This document shows, in pieces, positions 11,333-23,141 of a stretch of 64,000 bases of DNA. The notes under the pieces were generated by a model. The model was not told where the DNA came from, made no database searches, and saw only the letters and a program-made list of their open reading frames with translations. The stretch comes from Mesorhabditis belari (taxonomy: Eukaryota > Nematoda > Chromadorea > Rhabditida > Rhabditidae). Position 1 is the stretch's first letter. Each line of letters starts with the position of its first letter. The position numbers and the translations under genes are program-made. Location: NCBI GenBank assembly GCA_958450365.1, contig CAUEEP010000759.1:2419001-2483000 (forward strand), in the 5' to 3' direction.

Positions 11333-14300
11333 TTAAAGTGGTTTCATTGGACGAATTTTTCCGTTCTCGTGAATGTCCACGACGAAAACCTCGCCTTGGT
11401 TGTTTCGCTTTGAATCGTTTTGATCTGAAAAGTGATGCAGAAGATTATGGGTTACTGTAGCTCTTCGGTTACTGTGGCTTCTTTCAACTCACCGGCAACT
11501 GCATTGGTGCCAAGTCGGAAAATCGGTCGGAAAGATTTCCTCCAAGAGAGAACTCTCTGCCAGCCGGTCGGGTGATTGTCGATCGATTTACTCGACTCTT
11601 TACGGCTGAATGGAATGGATTGAGCTTTGGCTTAGGAGATGATAGAGTTTAGACTTTGGCCAGGACAGCCAGCTACACGACAGCCAGGTCCTAGGCCTGC
11701 CCAGCCAGCTACAGGACAGCCAGCTACAGGCCTGCCCAGCCAGCTCCAGGACAGCCAGCTACAGGACAGCCAGGTCCAGCCCAACCAGCGGCCGAACCAG
11801 ATCCAGGCCAGGCCTGCCCAGCCAGGTCCAGTCCAGCCCAGCCCGATCCAGGCTAGTTTCTGGAGTTGTCTCTAGGCCAGTATCCCAGACGAAACTAGAC
11901 CCAGATCTAATTCTTGGAGCTTCCTTTGGCTCTTAGAACCAAATTCCAGCTGGGTTCATCACCTGACATTCCAGACTAGGCCAGAAACTTATCGATCGTT
12001 GGCTGAATGACCAGATGAATTCTGGTCCCTTATCGACCAGATGAATGTCCAATTGTCTCCATTAAACTGACCTCTCTTCATTCAAAATATCAGCCGTATT
12101 CCTTCTGATCTTGTTCTCGAGTCCATTCATTGTCGTTTCAGTCCATTCATTCAGTTGATCCACTGAGAAAGCTCTTGGCATCATATGAACTTTATGGCCA
12201 AAGTTCACCAAACTGAAATCAATAGCTTGAATCAATAGCTTGAATAGCTTGAAAGAAAGAAAGGGTTAGCTGGTTTGCTTTGACTAAGGGCTTAACGGGA
12301 TATTAGGGACGTCCAGATTGAGTCCAGATTGAGTCCAGATTGAGCCTAGTGTCTGAGTCAAGTCAGCTCAGATCTGGGCGAGGCTTGGCCAAGATTGGTC
12401 AAGATTGGTCAAGATTGGTCAAGATTGGCCAAGATTGGCCAGGTTTCGCCAGGCTTGCTCAAGCTTTTTGTCGGACATCCTGTATCTCATTTTCGATTCG
12501 ATGAGCTTGTGGTTTGAACCCAGATCGATCTGGATCATTTCACGAACTTTATATGTGACACAGATCCCTCAAAACGTGTCTGTGGCAGTCTCGCCGATTC
12601 CTCTGTGTACAGCAATCGGGGTTCCTAAAGAAATTGAATGGCTGAGTGATTCTGGATACGTAAAGTTCTGAGTTGGTCTTTTTACAGGATAGGTCTGTAC
12701 TGTTCTGTAGTCTGTACTGTTCTGTAGTCTGTACTGTTCTGTAGTCTGTACTGTTCTGTAGTCTGTACTGTTCTGTGGTCTGTACTGTTCTGTGGTCTGT
12801 ACTGTTCTGTAGTCTGTACTGTTCTGTGGTCTGTACTGTTCTGTCCTCTAACCAGTCCTCGACACTGACCTGATCATTCCAGAATTGATCCTTCCTCAAC
12901 TCAGGCGGATTATCGAAAGCTCGATCGACAATCATTAAACCCATCTGAAATTGAAATATCAATTACATTTAGACATTTACATTTACAATTACATTTTGTA
13001 GCCGATTATAAATGAAATTCTTTTAGAAAACCTTTCTCGTAAAGGAACTAGTAATCTTTGAGGACAATTTAATATCATTTCGTAGGGGAATTCAATTCTG
13101 CGTCGATTGGTATCAAATTGAGTTTAGGTTAAAAATTGAGGCCGCTACAACGTTTGATTCAAAATCGGTTGGGGATTTACGTAGCCGAGAGTCAGCTGAA
13201 GGTTCTGGATCAGCTGAAGGTTCTGGATCTGAATCTCAGCTGATCCTGAACCTTCAACTGACTCTGAATCCACAGCTGAGTCTAAATCTTCACCCAATTA
13301 CGAATTAGTGAATCTAGAAACCTCCAATCATCAACTATTTGGTCTGATTCAACGCACAATCATTCATAATTATGTTCAATTTTTTAAATTAGCTAGATTG
13401 GATAAAAAGAAAAAGAATTAGAGCAAAAAAAAGTGTTTGTTAGAGAGAAAAATTTGAAAGTGCGTAACTTTTTTTCTTTTTATCCAATCTTTCTAATTTA
13501 AAAAGTTTAACATAATTATGAATGATTGTGCGTTGAATCAGACCAAATAGTGGATGGTTGGAGGTTTCTAGATCTACTAATTCATTGGTTGAAGGTGAAG
13601 AGTCAGCTGAAGAGTCAGCTGAAGGTTTAGAATCAGCTGAAGGTTTCAATACGGTTCCTATTTTGATCTAATACGGTTCCAATACGGTTCTGGATCAGCT
13701 GAAGGTTCAGAATCAGCTGAAGGTTCAGAATCAGCTGAAGGTTCTGAATCAGCTGAAGGTTCTGAATCAGCTGAAGGTTCTGAATCAGCTGAAGGTTCTG
13801 AATCAGCTGAAGGTTCTGAATCAGCTGAAGGTTCTGAATCAGCTGAAGGTTCTGAATCAGCTGAAGGTTCTGAATCAGCTGAAGATCCAGAATCAGCTGA
13901 AGATCCAGAATCAGCTGAAGACTCACAACCAGCTGATATCTAGATCATTCAAAAACATACGGTAATATTCCTGTCAATGAGCGCGTTTCCCTCAAAATCG
14001 TCATCATCTTCGCCGAACGGGTTTATGATCGTTTCAGCTACCTAGACACACAAAATGATAACACCGTCATCGATTTTTGCCCCTAGATAACTAAAAAAAG
14101 AAAAACAGCGCTTAAATTCTAAATTTATAGACAAAAATACGCGCAAATACCAAAAGCAAAACAAAAAACGCAAAAAGTACGCGCAAAGTAGCGTTTTTAC
14201 TACTTTTTATATACAAAAGTAGCGTTTACAAACTTGATTTACTTTAAAAGCTACTTTAAAAGCTACTTTAAAAGCTAATTTTGATCTTTAGAGAAAAAAA

Positions 14301-17300
14301 GCTGCTTTTTGAGACGTTTTCATATTAAATTTGAGTTTATGTCGCAAATTTTAAATGTTTTCTTCTTCTTTTAATTTTCCCCCAACGTCGCATTCCAATT
14401 GACGTCGTCCAGACGTCGTCGCCATTTGGAGGGACGTTGATGGGAGCGCCGCGTCGTCGTTTTTAATCATTTCTTTTTTTGAAAAATGATACAGTCATGT
14501 GCAAAAGTCTTTTCATATTCAATTTTCTAAAAAGTTTCATCAATTTTCTTTGATAAAAAAAAAAAAAAAAAAAAATTCCTCTTTACCCTTTATAATTTTA
14601 ATTTACAAAAAAAAATTAAAAAAATTTTTTTCCAACGTTATTTCAATAAACAAAAATTCATTTATAAAAAAAAAAAATTTTAAAAAAAAAACAAAAAAAA
14701 TTGGGAAAAAATTTTCAATCAACCCAAAAATTTTTATTATTTTCGTTCGCTTCTTGTTTACTGGTACTAATTTATTTTTTTTTAGATGCCAGGAGCGTAC
14801 TTGTCAACTCCGGATAAAGAAAGGATCGTCGAGGCAAGGAAGAAAGGAATGCCATGGCAAGACGTTGCTCGCCTCTTAGGATGTACGCCCACAACAGTTT
14901 TGCTTGTTACGGCTAAATGAATGCGTCTGGAAATGTGCACAGATATAAGAAAAAGGGACGATCGAGGATTACAACAAAGAATGAAGACCGATTTCTGACG
15001 AAAAATTTCAAGAAGGATCCGAATTTTACGTTAATTACGATGGAAGGTCATTCTTTTTCAAGCAAACTTCAAATAAGAATATTTCCCGCTGGACCTTGCA
15101 TCGACGCTTGCTTCCAAGCAGCATTGCATACTAGAAGACCTGCTCGCAAGCCTATGATGACAGTCAAACACAGGAGGCAACGCCTTCAATTTGCTCGGAC
15201 CTAATCAAATTGGACAATCAATGATTGGGCTCGAGTGATTTTCGTTGATGAAACAAAAGTTGATATTTTTCTTTCAAATCGAAATCCCCCGATCCGACGT
15301 CCAGGCCGGAAGGCGGAAAAAGCCCCAAGTAATATACACCCCCAATAAAAAAAGGCACAGGATCAATTATGTGTTTCGGTAAGGATAAGTTTTCTTTTTA
15401 TGCAGTCCGAACGATTTCTTTAGGTGCGATGTGTAGAAGTTCAACAGGTCCGGTTGTCCTCGTAAAGTCGATGGCTCCCGGCCAATATATCCAGATATTG
15501 GACAGATGTCTACTTCCATTTGCGACTGCTTCGATGAATCCAGGATGGTTTCTTTATCAAGATAATTCGCACAGTACAAAAAAGCAAATTTTTGATGGGC
15601 CGCGTTGTGACTCTCTCGAATGGGAGGAAAAGCACATTTACCGGGATGGTTTGGGATCAATCACGTTTCCTTGATCAAGCGCGATTCTCACGAGGAATGC
15701 ACAGAATTCTAGGCCTTTGCGCTATTTGCGAGGAAAACGTTTTAGCAAAATTCTAAAGTCGTGCTATGGTTTTACATCAGAAAAATTCGGAAGACGATTG
15801 GACCTGGGATTCTTCATGAATTAATTGCATCGATGCCTACTCGTATTAAAGAAGTACTTTTGGCAAAAGGAGGAGCGACTAAATATTGATTAAAGCTTAA
15901 TTTTCGTTTTTTTTTTTATGAAAAGACTTTTGCACCACATTTTCCATTTCCAGACGCATTCATTTAGCCGTAACAAGCAAAACTGTTGTGGGCGTACATC
16001 CTAAGAGGCGAGCAACGTCTTGCCATGGCATTCCTTTCTTCCTTGCCTCGACGATCCTTTCTTTATCCGGAGTTGACAAGTACGCTCCTGGCATCTAAAA
16101 AAATAAATTAGCACCAGTAAATAGAAGCGAACGAAAAAAATAAAAATTTTCCCAAATGTGAAAAACGATGCTGCACCAGGATTTTGGGGGTGTTTTGACA
16201 ATTATATTTTTTTTTCTCAATGAATAAGTGTTGTATAGAGATAAGCGATAACGTTTGTAAATAAATTGTACATATATTTGTGTAACTCAAACTATTAATA
16301 GCTTAAAGAGCGCCATGAACTTTATCAAAGAAAATTGATGAAACTTTTTAGAAAATTGAATGTGAAAAGACTTTTGCACATGACTGTAGGATCACCAAAA
16401 TTATTGAATCTTTATTTCTTTTTCCTTTTTCCATTTTAAAAAAAAAATTTTTTTTTTTTTTTATTTTTAAAAAAAAATTTATATGAAAAAGTGCGGCGTG
16501 GAAAATCGCTTTCGCGGATCGGATAGATGAAAATTGCGATTTTGAAAGGAAGAAAGTTGCCGAATCGGAAGAAGATGATGCGCTCGCACCAAGTTGTCGC
16601 AAATTTCTTCTTGGAGGGGCCCTTCCATATTGGGGGGAAGAAGGATCTCTTTCAGGACGTCAGCAAGAAGAAGTCTTGGACGTCCGTTGATGGACGCTGG
16701 ACGCTGATGAACACTGCTGGACGGTGATGGACGCTGATGGACGCTGATGGACGCTGATGGACGCTGATGGACGCTGATGGACGCTGATGGACGCTACTGG
16801 ATGCTGATGGACGATTTTGAAAGGAAGAAAGTTGTCGAATCGGAAGAAAATGATGCGCTCGCACCAAGTTGTCGCAAATTTCTTGAAGGATCCTTTCAAT
16901 TATGGCAAGAAGAAGTCTCTGGGACTTCACAGCCCTTTAAGCCAGTCCTTTAAGCTCAGTCCTTTAAGCTCAGTCCTTTAACTCCTGTAAATCAACTCAC
17001 TTTCAGCCATCCCATGTAGAAAATGAACTCCAGCGTCTCCATATACGGAAAGTAGACGTCAAGCTGAAGATTTGCAGAAAAATCATTTATCCAAAACTTT
17101 ATTAGTTAAATATTCAAATGACAAACCAATTCTTTTCCATCAGCATCCTGAAAGGTAAGCTGCCGCGAGATGAGTGCAACAGTGAAATGCATATGGACCA
17201 TGAAGAAAACGACCTGGGAGAGTGGCTTTCAGAGGTTGTTTCAGAGGGATTTCTCGGCAGGAATACAGGAAGGGTCAGCCCAGGAACCAGGCCAAGGATA

Positions 17301-20193
17301 GAACTAGGACTAGGACTAGGTCTTGTCTAGCCTGGCTCTGTTGGCTTGGCTAGGTTGGCCTGTCTAGATTAGCCTGGCTATGTTGGCTTGGCTAGATTGG
17401 CTTGGCTAGATTGGCCTGGCTAGTGGCTGGTGCCCTGGCTTGCGGTTGGGCCGTTTGCCCGGTTGGCCTAGCTAGGTTGGCTTGGCTAGGTTGGCCTTTA
17501 CCAGTCATAAGATGTGGTACGGCCTGGTTCAGCTTGGCTTGACCTGGGCCTAGCCGGATTACCAATATCAGGGTACAGACAAGCTTTCTGGGCCAGATCA
17601 AGCTTTTCCCTGAGTCAAGTCAGATAGATTGCCCACAACTCTCTGAAGTCTGCGATACCGTTGGATAGATCAAAGGAAACGGTGTCCAATCGTAGTTCCG
17701 TAGCCATTCCATATTCGTGCGGAAGGTGCGAATCTCCTGAAATTGAAATTTAGCAGATCAAGGACAGACTTGCTTCTGGTCAGGCCTAGCCTGAAATCTA
17801 TGAGCCAAGCTAGGCTAGGTCAGAAGCCAGGCGAAAGACGAGTCTGGCCTTCTCTGGGCCTTCTCTAGGCCTTCTCTGGTTTCTTAGGTACAGTACCCAA
17901 ACCCTTTGACTCACATTAAGCACAACCGTTTGATAGTAGTCACTCTCGATCAACCCAAGTTTACGTGCCTCATGGCATAGCTCGAGTGCCCATCTATAAG
18001 ATTTTCAAGAGCTAGATTCTAGATCTAGATGATCTAGATTCTAGATCTAGAAGCTCTAGATTAACTCACCTGAAAGGCACCCATTGCATCGCGTTCTCTC
18101 CTTTATCCGAGTATTCTTCAAGTTGCTTTTTCTCGTCGGGTAGAAGAAAGCCTAGAGGTTTTTCTAGGGAAATTTGGGTCTAGGGCAATCTAGGCAATCT
18201 AGGCTTAGGCTTAGGCTTAGGCTTAGGCTTAGGCCACATACTACGGCCTAAGCTACATCCTTCGACCACTCTACCCACCAGCAGCCACGACAGAGTCCAA
18301 TGTCGGGAATCTTCTTCTTACTCTCATTGAAATATCTCGAAAAAGCATGATCTGACCGACTTCTGAGTAGCTAAAGGATTTAGATTTAATTTCTAGCAAA
18401 AGAACCCATTTACCGTAGGATATTCCGTCGAAAACGTCTCCCTAACTCGTTGTGTCCGCGAACGTACTCGGCTGTCATTAAACCGATACTTAATAGTGGA
18501 AATTAAAAAGAATTCGCTCTAATAGATTATCTAATAGATCTAATAGATTATTCTCTGTCTTTTAGCTAGCCTGGCAATCTATCGTCGCTTTACTGGCAAT
18601 CTATGGCCAGACTAGACCCAGCCCGTATCCAGAACTGGAGAGCCCAGGTCTGGACTTGGCTTGACAAGTCAGGCCTAAGCCTGACAAGCTTCTGGCAGGA
18701 CAATTAGATCCAGGCACGCTTCTGGCAAGTCCAGGGCCTTTTTGAAGTCAGACTTGCAGCAATCAGCTCGGAAACTGACCTCTGATCTAAATAGAAACTC
18801 GAAAAACACGAACTTGTCAATGAATCCAATATTCAAGTAAAGAGTATTCCAGCGATTGAAAATGATTGTCACGAAGAAACCCATGAGGAATTCTAGTGGC
18901 AGATAGCTCATTCGATCCTTGAGAAAGAAGACGACCCTCTCGAAATCGCTAAACTTTGAAGTGTATTTTGTGGCAGTGTCCGTATTAAGTAACCAAGTGC
19001 TCAAGTTGAGTGAATGCCGATTTTTTGATTTCGAAAATCTAGTGTGACATCCAGATTGGTCATTTTAGCCTTTAAATAATCGGATTTCCGTATAAAGTAT
19101 ATAAGAAATACGAGGAACCCCTCTGTACACTATTTACCCAAGTGCCTACGTTGCATCAATGCCGATTTTTTTGATTTCGAAAATCTAGTGTGACATCCAG
19201 ATTGCCCATTTTAGCTTTTAAGTAATTGGATTTTCGTATAAAGTGTATCAGAGAATACCCAGCTACCGTCTGGCTTAATTACCCAAGTGCCTACGTTGCG
19301 TGAATACTGATTTGATGATTTCGAAAATCCTAAGGTGACATCCAGCTTGTCCATTTTCCCCCTTTAAACAAACGGATTTGCGAAAAAAAAAATCAAAAAA
19401 ACCCGGGGAAAGAATATGGTTCAATTAGCAAAGTGCCTAAGTTGCATGGATGCCAATTTGATGATTTCGAAAATCTAGTGTGACATCCAGATTGACTATT
19501 TTCGCCTTTAAATAATCGGATTGCGATACAAAATATGAAGAAATCCCAGGGAAAGAATATGGCTCAATTACTCAAGTGTCCACGTTGCATAAATGCCAAT
19601 TTTTTGATTTCGAAAATCTAGTGTGACATCCAGATACGCCATTTTAGCCTTTAAATAATCGGATTTTCGTACAAAGTGTATCAGGGAATACCCAGCTACC
19701 GTCCGGCTGAATTACCCAAGTGCCTACGTTGCGTGAATACTGATTTGATGATTTCGAAAATCTAGTGTGACATCCAGATTGACCATTTTCTCCTTTAAAT
19801 AATCGGATTGCGATACAAAATATGAAGAAATCCCAGGGAAAGAATATGGCTCAATTACTCAAGTGTCCACGTTGCACAAATGCCAATTTTTTGATTTCGA
19901 AAATCTAGTGTGACATCCAGATTGACGTTTTTCATAGCCTTTCATAGCCTTTTTCGAGATCTTACCGCTTTTGCCCGTCATCAAGCGCGAAACGGTAAAT
20001 GAAAGAAATGATATGGTAGACGAGAAGCCATACAAGAAGCTAAATGTCGAAATACGGATTTTGAGCCGTTTTTTTCCCGACTTACCTGCGCAAAAACCGC
20101 TTTCCAAAGGCTGGCCTTCCATGAAAAAAAGAGTAAACGATAGAAACGAAGCGGATGAGAAGTTCGAATCGATGCATGGTAATTGATAGTCAT
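11333..20193 (-). CDS. Bestrophin family anion channel, complete
   Basis: Calcium-gated chloride channel subunit, normally a pentamer in the plasma membrane. Sixteen exons on the - strand join in perfect phase (479 aa): 20193-20086, 20039-19966, 18948-18814, 18488-18414, 18370-18279, 18151-18070, 17993-17915, 17736-17659, 17213-17127, 17063-17001, 14041-13961, 12944-12870, 12624-12560, 12212-12072, 11605-11493, 11424-11333 (TAA). It starts [10 protein letters not shown], the usual bestrophin N-terminus. The neck segment [18 protein letters not shown] puts L77, F81 and F85 where human BEST1 has I76, F80 and F84. [25 protein letters not shown] and the calcium-clasp run [11 protein letters not shown] (E302 to D306) are intact. 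The C-terminal tail is short for the family. The donor at 12560 (GTCACA) is weak. Nematodes carry many bestrophin paralogues, so I do not name one. Introns hold repeats and a transposon. Confidence 0.95.
11640..11985. repeat. CCAG-rich repeat (AGGACAGCCAGCTAC)
   Basis: Diverged units of AGGACAGCCAGCTAC and CCAGGCCTGCCC lie in the bestrophin intron between exons 12212-12072 and 11605-11493. Open frames across it are low-complexity by-products. Confidence 0.8.
12290..12455. repeat. GAGTCCAGATT and AAGATTGGTC short tandems
   Basis: Three GAGTCCAGATT units (12318-12345) are followed by five or six AAGATTGGTC/CAAGATTGGCC decamers (12390-12440). They lie in the bestrophin intron between exons 12624-12560 and 12212-12072. 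Confidence 0.85.
12690..12845. repeat. 17-bp tandem TCTGTACTGTTCTGTAG
   Basis: About nine units, two subtypes differing at one base (GTAGTC/GTGGTC), lie immediately downstream (- strand) of bestrophin exon 12944-12870. Confidence 0.95.
13190..13940. repeat. 18-bp tandem AATCAGCTGAAGGTTCTG with a large palindrome
   Basis: From 13680 to 13930 about fourteen units of AATCAGCTGAAGGTTCTG form a regular array. Upstream, 13220-13420 and 13463-13660 are inverted copies of each other (shared blocks GAATGATTGTGCGTTGAATC and GGAGGTTTCTAGATC), around a loop of roughly 40 bp. The array therefore appears on both arms. All of it lies in the intron between bestrophin exons 14041-13961 and 12944-12870. Confidence 0.85.
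14042..14491. other. Bestrophin intron, transposon-flanking part
   Basis: An AT-rich stretch with three AAAAGCTACTTT units (14246-14280), followed by a more GC-rich piece (14385-14460, ACGTCGTC words) just before the Tc1-like element. No exon is seen. Confidence 0.5.
14492..16386 (+). mobile_element. Tc1-like DNA transposon, decayed and palindromic
   Basis: The ends are inverted repeats starting CAGTCATGTGCAAAAGTC, with about 62 bp nearly identical, flanked by TA on each side (14490-14491, 16387-16388). A transposase start at 14786 gives [18 protein letters not shown] and a helix-turn-helix ([18 protein letters not shown]), then stops at 14918. Later pieces sit in other frames: ISRWTLHRR near 15080, the first catalytic D in [13 protein letters not shown] near 15227-15270, and the second in WFLYQDN near 15546. 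It is therefore a pseudogene. Oddly, 15950-16145 is an inverted copy of 14735-14935, including the first 44 transposase codons, so both ends carry the 5' coding region. It lies in the bestrophin intron between exons 17063-17001 and 14041-13961. Confidence 0.88.
16389..17000. repeat. Local duplication around a GATGGACGCT tandem
   Basis: A segment of about 75 bp (TTTTGAAAGGAAGAAAGTTG onward, 16539-16615) recurs at 16813-16890. Between the copies lie about a dozen GATGGACGCT units (16690-16805). A poly(A/T) stretch covers 16436-16480. Intronic to bestrophin. Confidence 0.85.
17270..17560. repeat. TTGGCTTGGCTAGGTTGGCC repeat
   Basis: Diverged units of about 20-22 bp lie in the intron between bestrophin exons 17736-17659 and 17213-17127. 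The same GGCTTGGCTAGG words reappear as AAGCCAAGCC arrays at 56.9 and 60.2-60.7 kb. Confidence 0.8.
18199..18235. repeat. Interstitial telomere-type run (TTAGGC)n
   Basis: Five to six head-to-tail TTAGGC units lie inside the 127-bp bestrophin intron 18152-18278. TTAGGC is the standard chromadorean nematode telomere unit. Confidence 0.9.
18985..19940 (+). repeat. R1 satellite, seven boxes
   Basis: This array fills the bestrophin intron between exons 20039-19966 and 18948-18814. TGACATCCAG boxes start at 19045, 19191, 19336, 19481, 19624, 19768 and 19911 (143-146 apart). It has the same alternating subtypes as the 10.4-kb array. One unit (19336) carries an insertion, AATCCTAAGG. Confidence 0.93.
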
Positions 20194-20660
20194 TTTTGAT
20201 CTCCAAAACCAAAACCTGGGCCTTAAATAGGCCTTAAATGGGTCTTAAATGGGTCTTAAATGGGCCTTAAATAGGCCTTAAACACCCCTTTTTCTGCCGA
20301 TTTTTCAATATTTCATTTGTTTACTGAATTTCTCTATTTACTCACTTATAGACACCTATGTCTGAAAATTTTTTAAAGATTAAATAACTTTTGTAGATGT
20401 TTGAGATGTTTGAGAGGTTTGAGAGGTTTGGGGATCGATGCGAATGAAAAGAATTGCTGTTTTTGAAGATTCTCTATTGGGTTTGAGTTGAAAAACATGA
20501 CTTTTATGATGAAAATCACTTACAAAAGCTTATCAGTCGCAAAAATCGAGAAGAAATGGAAGAAATTGAAGAAATGAGAGATCTCCGACACGAATCTGGA
20601 TGTCACACTTGGTTTTGAAGTGATTGAAATCGAAAAAAAACAATGCTTTTTCCGAGCGCC
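20194..20660. other. Upstream region of the bestrophin gene
   Basis: GGGTCTTAAAT/GGCCTTAAAT decamers cover 20218-20285. The rest is AT-rich. One isolated CTGGATGTCACA box lies near 20597. I see no TATA box or other clear promoter element. Confidence 0.5.
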
Positions 20661-20741
20661 TCCGAGCGGACTCGAACCAAGACCCTCGGACTTGGACCCT
20701 CGAACTGAGAGACTAGCGCACTAACCACTTGACCACTCGGA
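20661..20741 (-). pseudogene. tRNA-like relic
   Basis: Read on the - strand it begins TCCGAGTGGTCAAGTGGTTA (acceptor and D-arm like). It contains GGTTCGAGTCC (T-arm like) and ends GCTCGGA, which pairs with the first seven bases. Spacing of the arms is wrong: about seven extra bases lie between T-arm and acceptor 3' strand, and no good anticodon stem forms. I read it as a decayed or tRNA-derived sequence, not a working gene. Confidence 0.5.
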
Positions 20742-20759
20742 CCACCTAAGCATTAAGCT

Positions 20760-21140
20760 AATCTATGGAATTTTTTGCCTTTCCTGACATCCAGATCCGA
20801 CAATTATCTAAATAATTTTGCTTTCCTAGGCACAGCTTTGGCTAAAAAGCTCCAGTCCTGTAAATAATTTTGCTTTTCTAGGCATAGCTTTTTTTCTCTT
20901 CTAAAGACCACAAAATGCTCTCCTGACATCCAGATCTCACAATTATCTAAATAATTTTGCTTTTCTAAGCACAGCTTTGGCTAAAAAGCTCCAGTCCTGT
21001 AAATAATTTTGCTTTTCTAGGCATAGCTTTTTTTTCTCTTCTAAAGATCACAAAATGCTCTCCTGAGATCCAGATCCTCCAATTATCTAAATAATTTTGC
21101 TTTCCTAGGCACAGCTTTTTGTAAAAAGCTCCAGTCCTGT
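20760..21140. repeat. Tandem repeat with TGACATCCAGATC boxes
   Basis: About 2.5 units carry ATCTAAATAATTTTGCTTTT, GGCACAGCTTTGGCTAAAAA and CTCCAGTCCTGTAAATAATT. Boxes TGACATCCAG start at 20785 and 20934, with a TGAGATCCAG variant at 21064. Confidence 0.85.
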
Positions 21141-22454
21141 ATTTTCTCCTCTAAATCCATTTATTTCCATTTATTTCCACAAAATCCATTTATTTCTCAT
21201 ATCAAATCGATTGAATATCTAATTTTCGGCATTTGTGGCGCTCCTTTCGTCAACTGGCCACATTTCTTTGACAATAAGTGACCGCGTTCAAATTTTTGCT
21301 CTTTTTGACAACCATTGTCTGAAAAAGTTGATAAATGGTAAGGTTTTGATAAAAGCATTTTTTAAAAAAGAGATTTCTAAGCTTCTGGTTGATAATGAAC
21401 AGTTCTAATCGACCTAATGAACAGTTCTAATCGACCTAATGGACATTTCTCAAAAGAGAAAGACGAGCAATTCGCTAATGATGATAAACGATGATACATT
21501 GAGGATTGCTGAGCACAAAGGAGACCTGGAAGGTCATGGAGTTCTTGAAAGATCTTGAAAGCTCTTGAAAGATCTTGAAGAGTCTTTTAGAGTCTTGGAA
21601 AGTCTTTAAAGTCTTTAAAGTAAAGTCTTTAAAGTAAAGTCTTTAAACTCTCCAAACTCTCCAAACTCTCAAAACTCACCAATAAACGAGAGAATTAGCA
21701 AAAGCATTGTAGAATTTGTAGAATTTAGCTTTGATTCTATTTCTAGTCGATCCAAGCTTTGAATTTCTCTTGAATCTTCATTTCCTCGTCTTCTTCAAAC
21801 GTCTTCCCAAGAATTTCCTCAAACTTTCGTTAATTAAATTTCTGTGAATGGGAAAAGGAAGATTTGTCTGAAGGGTCGGTTGAAAAGTTGAGTTGAAAAT
21901 GAATTTGGTTGGGGCCCAGCTTGGAACTAGAGCTTCAGTTCTATTGGACAAGATTGTCCAATCGACAATCTACTCACGGACAATCTACCCACAACGCACG
22001 ATCCCAAATCTCTGTCCTTTGGGACAGGTTTTCAATCGCTGCTGGAAGAGGGAGAGGGAGAGGAAGGAGAAGGAGAAGGGGAAGAGGAAGAGGAAGAGGA
22101 AGAGGAAGAGGAAGAGGAAGAGGAAGGAGAAGGAGAAGGAGAAGGGGAAGAGGAAAAGGAAGAGATCTTTTCTCCCTCATTACGGGAGATGAAAAGTGAG
22201 CAACTGTAAACTTTAAAAGGAAACGGCAATAGTTTTAGCCTGGAGTTACTGCTCCTCCTCCTCCTAGACCAGAAGGAGACTTTCCCAGAGCCCCAGAGCC
22301 CCAGAGTCCCAAAGCCCCAGAGCCCCAGAGCCCCAGTTATTGATGGAAGGGGTGATATATTGAGAACTCCTTGACAATCAGCAGAGAGTGATCAGCTCGA
22401 AAGACTGGATGTAGAGATCAAGAAGGGATTGAAAAGGGATTCCACGAAAGGTCA
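21141..22454. other. Intergenic spacer with simple tracts
   Basis: AAAGTCTTT/CCAAACTCT words cover 21570-21680. A polypurine GGAAGAGGAAGA tract (22040-22165) gives long low-complexity frames on both strands. AGCCCCAG octamers cover 22285-22335. No supported gene. Confidence 0.7.
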
Positions 22455-22870
22455 TTCTCCTCCTCCTCCAATCATTCTTCTCCTCCTCCGATCATTCTCC
22501 TCCTCCGAAACTAAACTGACCATTCTGGATGTCACAGTAGCCTTTCGGTATAAGGGAACATCAATAAGTGTGATTTGAGAAATTTGGTTTTGACGAGTTT
22601 GAGTTCGACTGATTTTAGAGCAAATCAAGCGTTATTTCAAAATTCTAAAAGCTAGACTGACCATTCTGGATGTCACAGTAGCCTTTGAATCTAAAAAGAA
22701 CGTCAACCTCCTCCACCTATCATTCTCCCCCTCCTCCAATCATTCTCCCCCTCCTCCAATCATTCTCCCCCTCCTCCAATCATTCTCCCCCTCCTCCAAT
22801 CATTCTCCCCCTCCTCCAATCATTCTCCTCCTCCTCCAATCATTCTCCATCTCACAGCAAACCCACAATC
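22455..22870. repeat. R2 satellite (two boxes) plus 20-bp CCAATCATTCTCCCCCTCCT tandem
   Basis: R2 boxes CTGGATGTCA start at 22525 and 22666, 141 apart. A seven-unit tandem of CCAATCATTCTCCCCCTCCT runs from about 22715 to 22850. Confidence 0.9.
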
Positions 22871-23141
22871 AACTTTGCCTGACACTTAAAAGCTTGGAAT
22901 TAAAAGAAACTGAAGAATTGGATAGTATTAGAACTTAAGAAAAAACAATTTTCGTTTATTTACCCAATTTTAGATTTTAGCCGAAGAAACTGTTGAAAGG
23001 TGACTTGTTAAAAGGTGGACAACTCTTTTCCCTACCGTAATCCTTCTTTTTTTCTGAAGACACAATAGGAAAAGATTCAAATGGTTGTTTTCCAAAACAA
23101 TATAAAGAAAAATTACTCTTTTCTTTTCTGGAAAAACCTAA

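Noticed and set aside
22032..22229. Arginine/glycine-rich and Ser/Pro-rich ORFs
   Set aside because: Polypurine GGAAGAGGAAGA tract read in different frames and strands.
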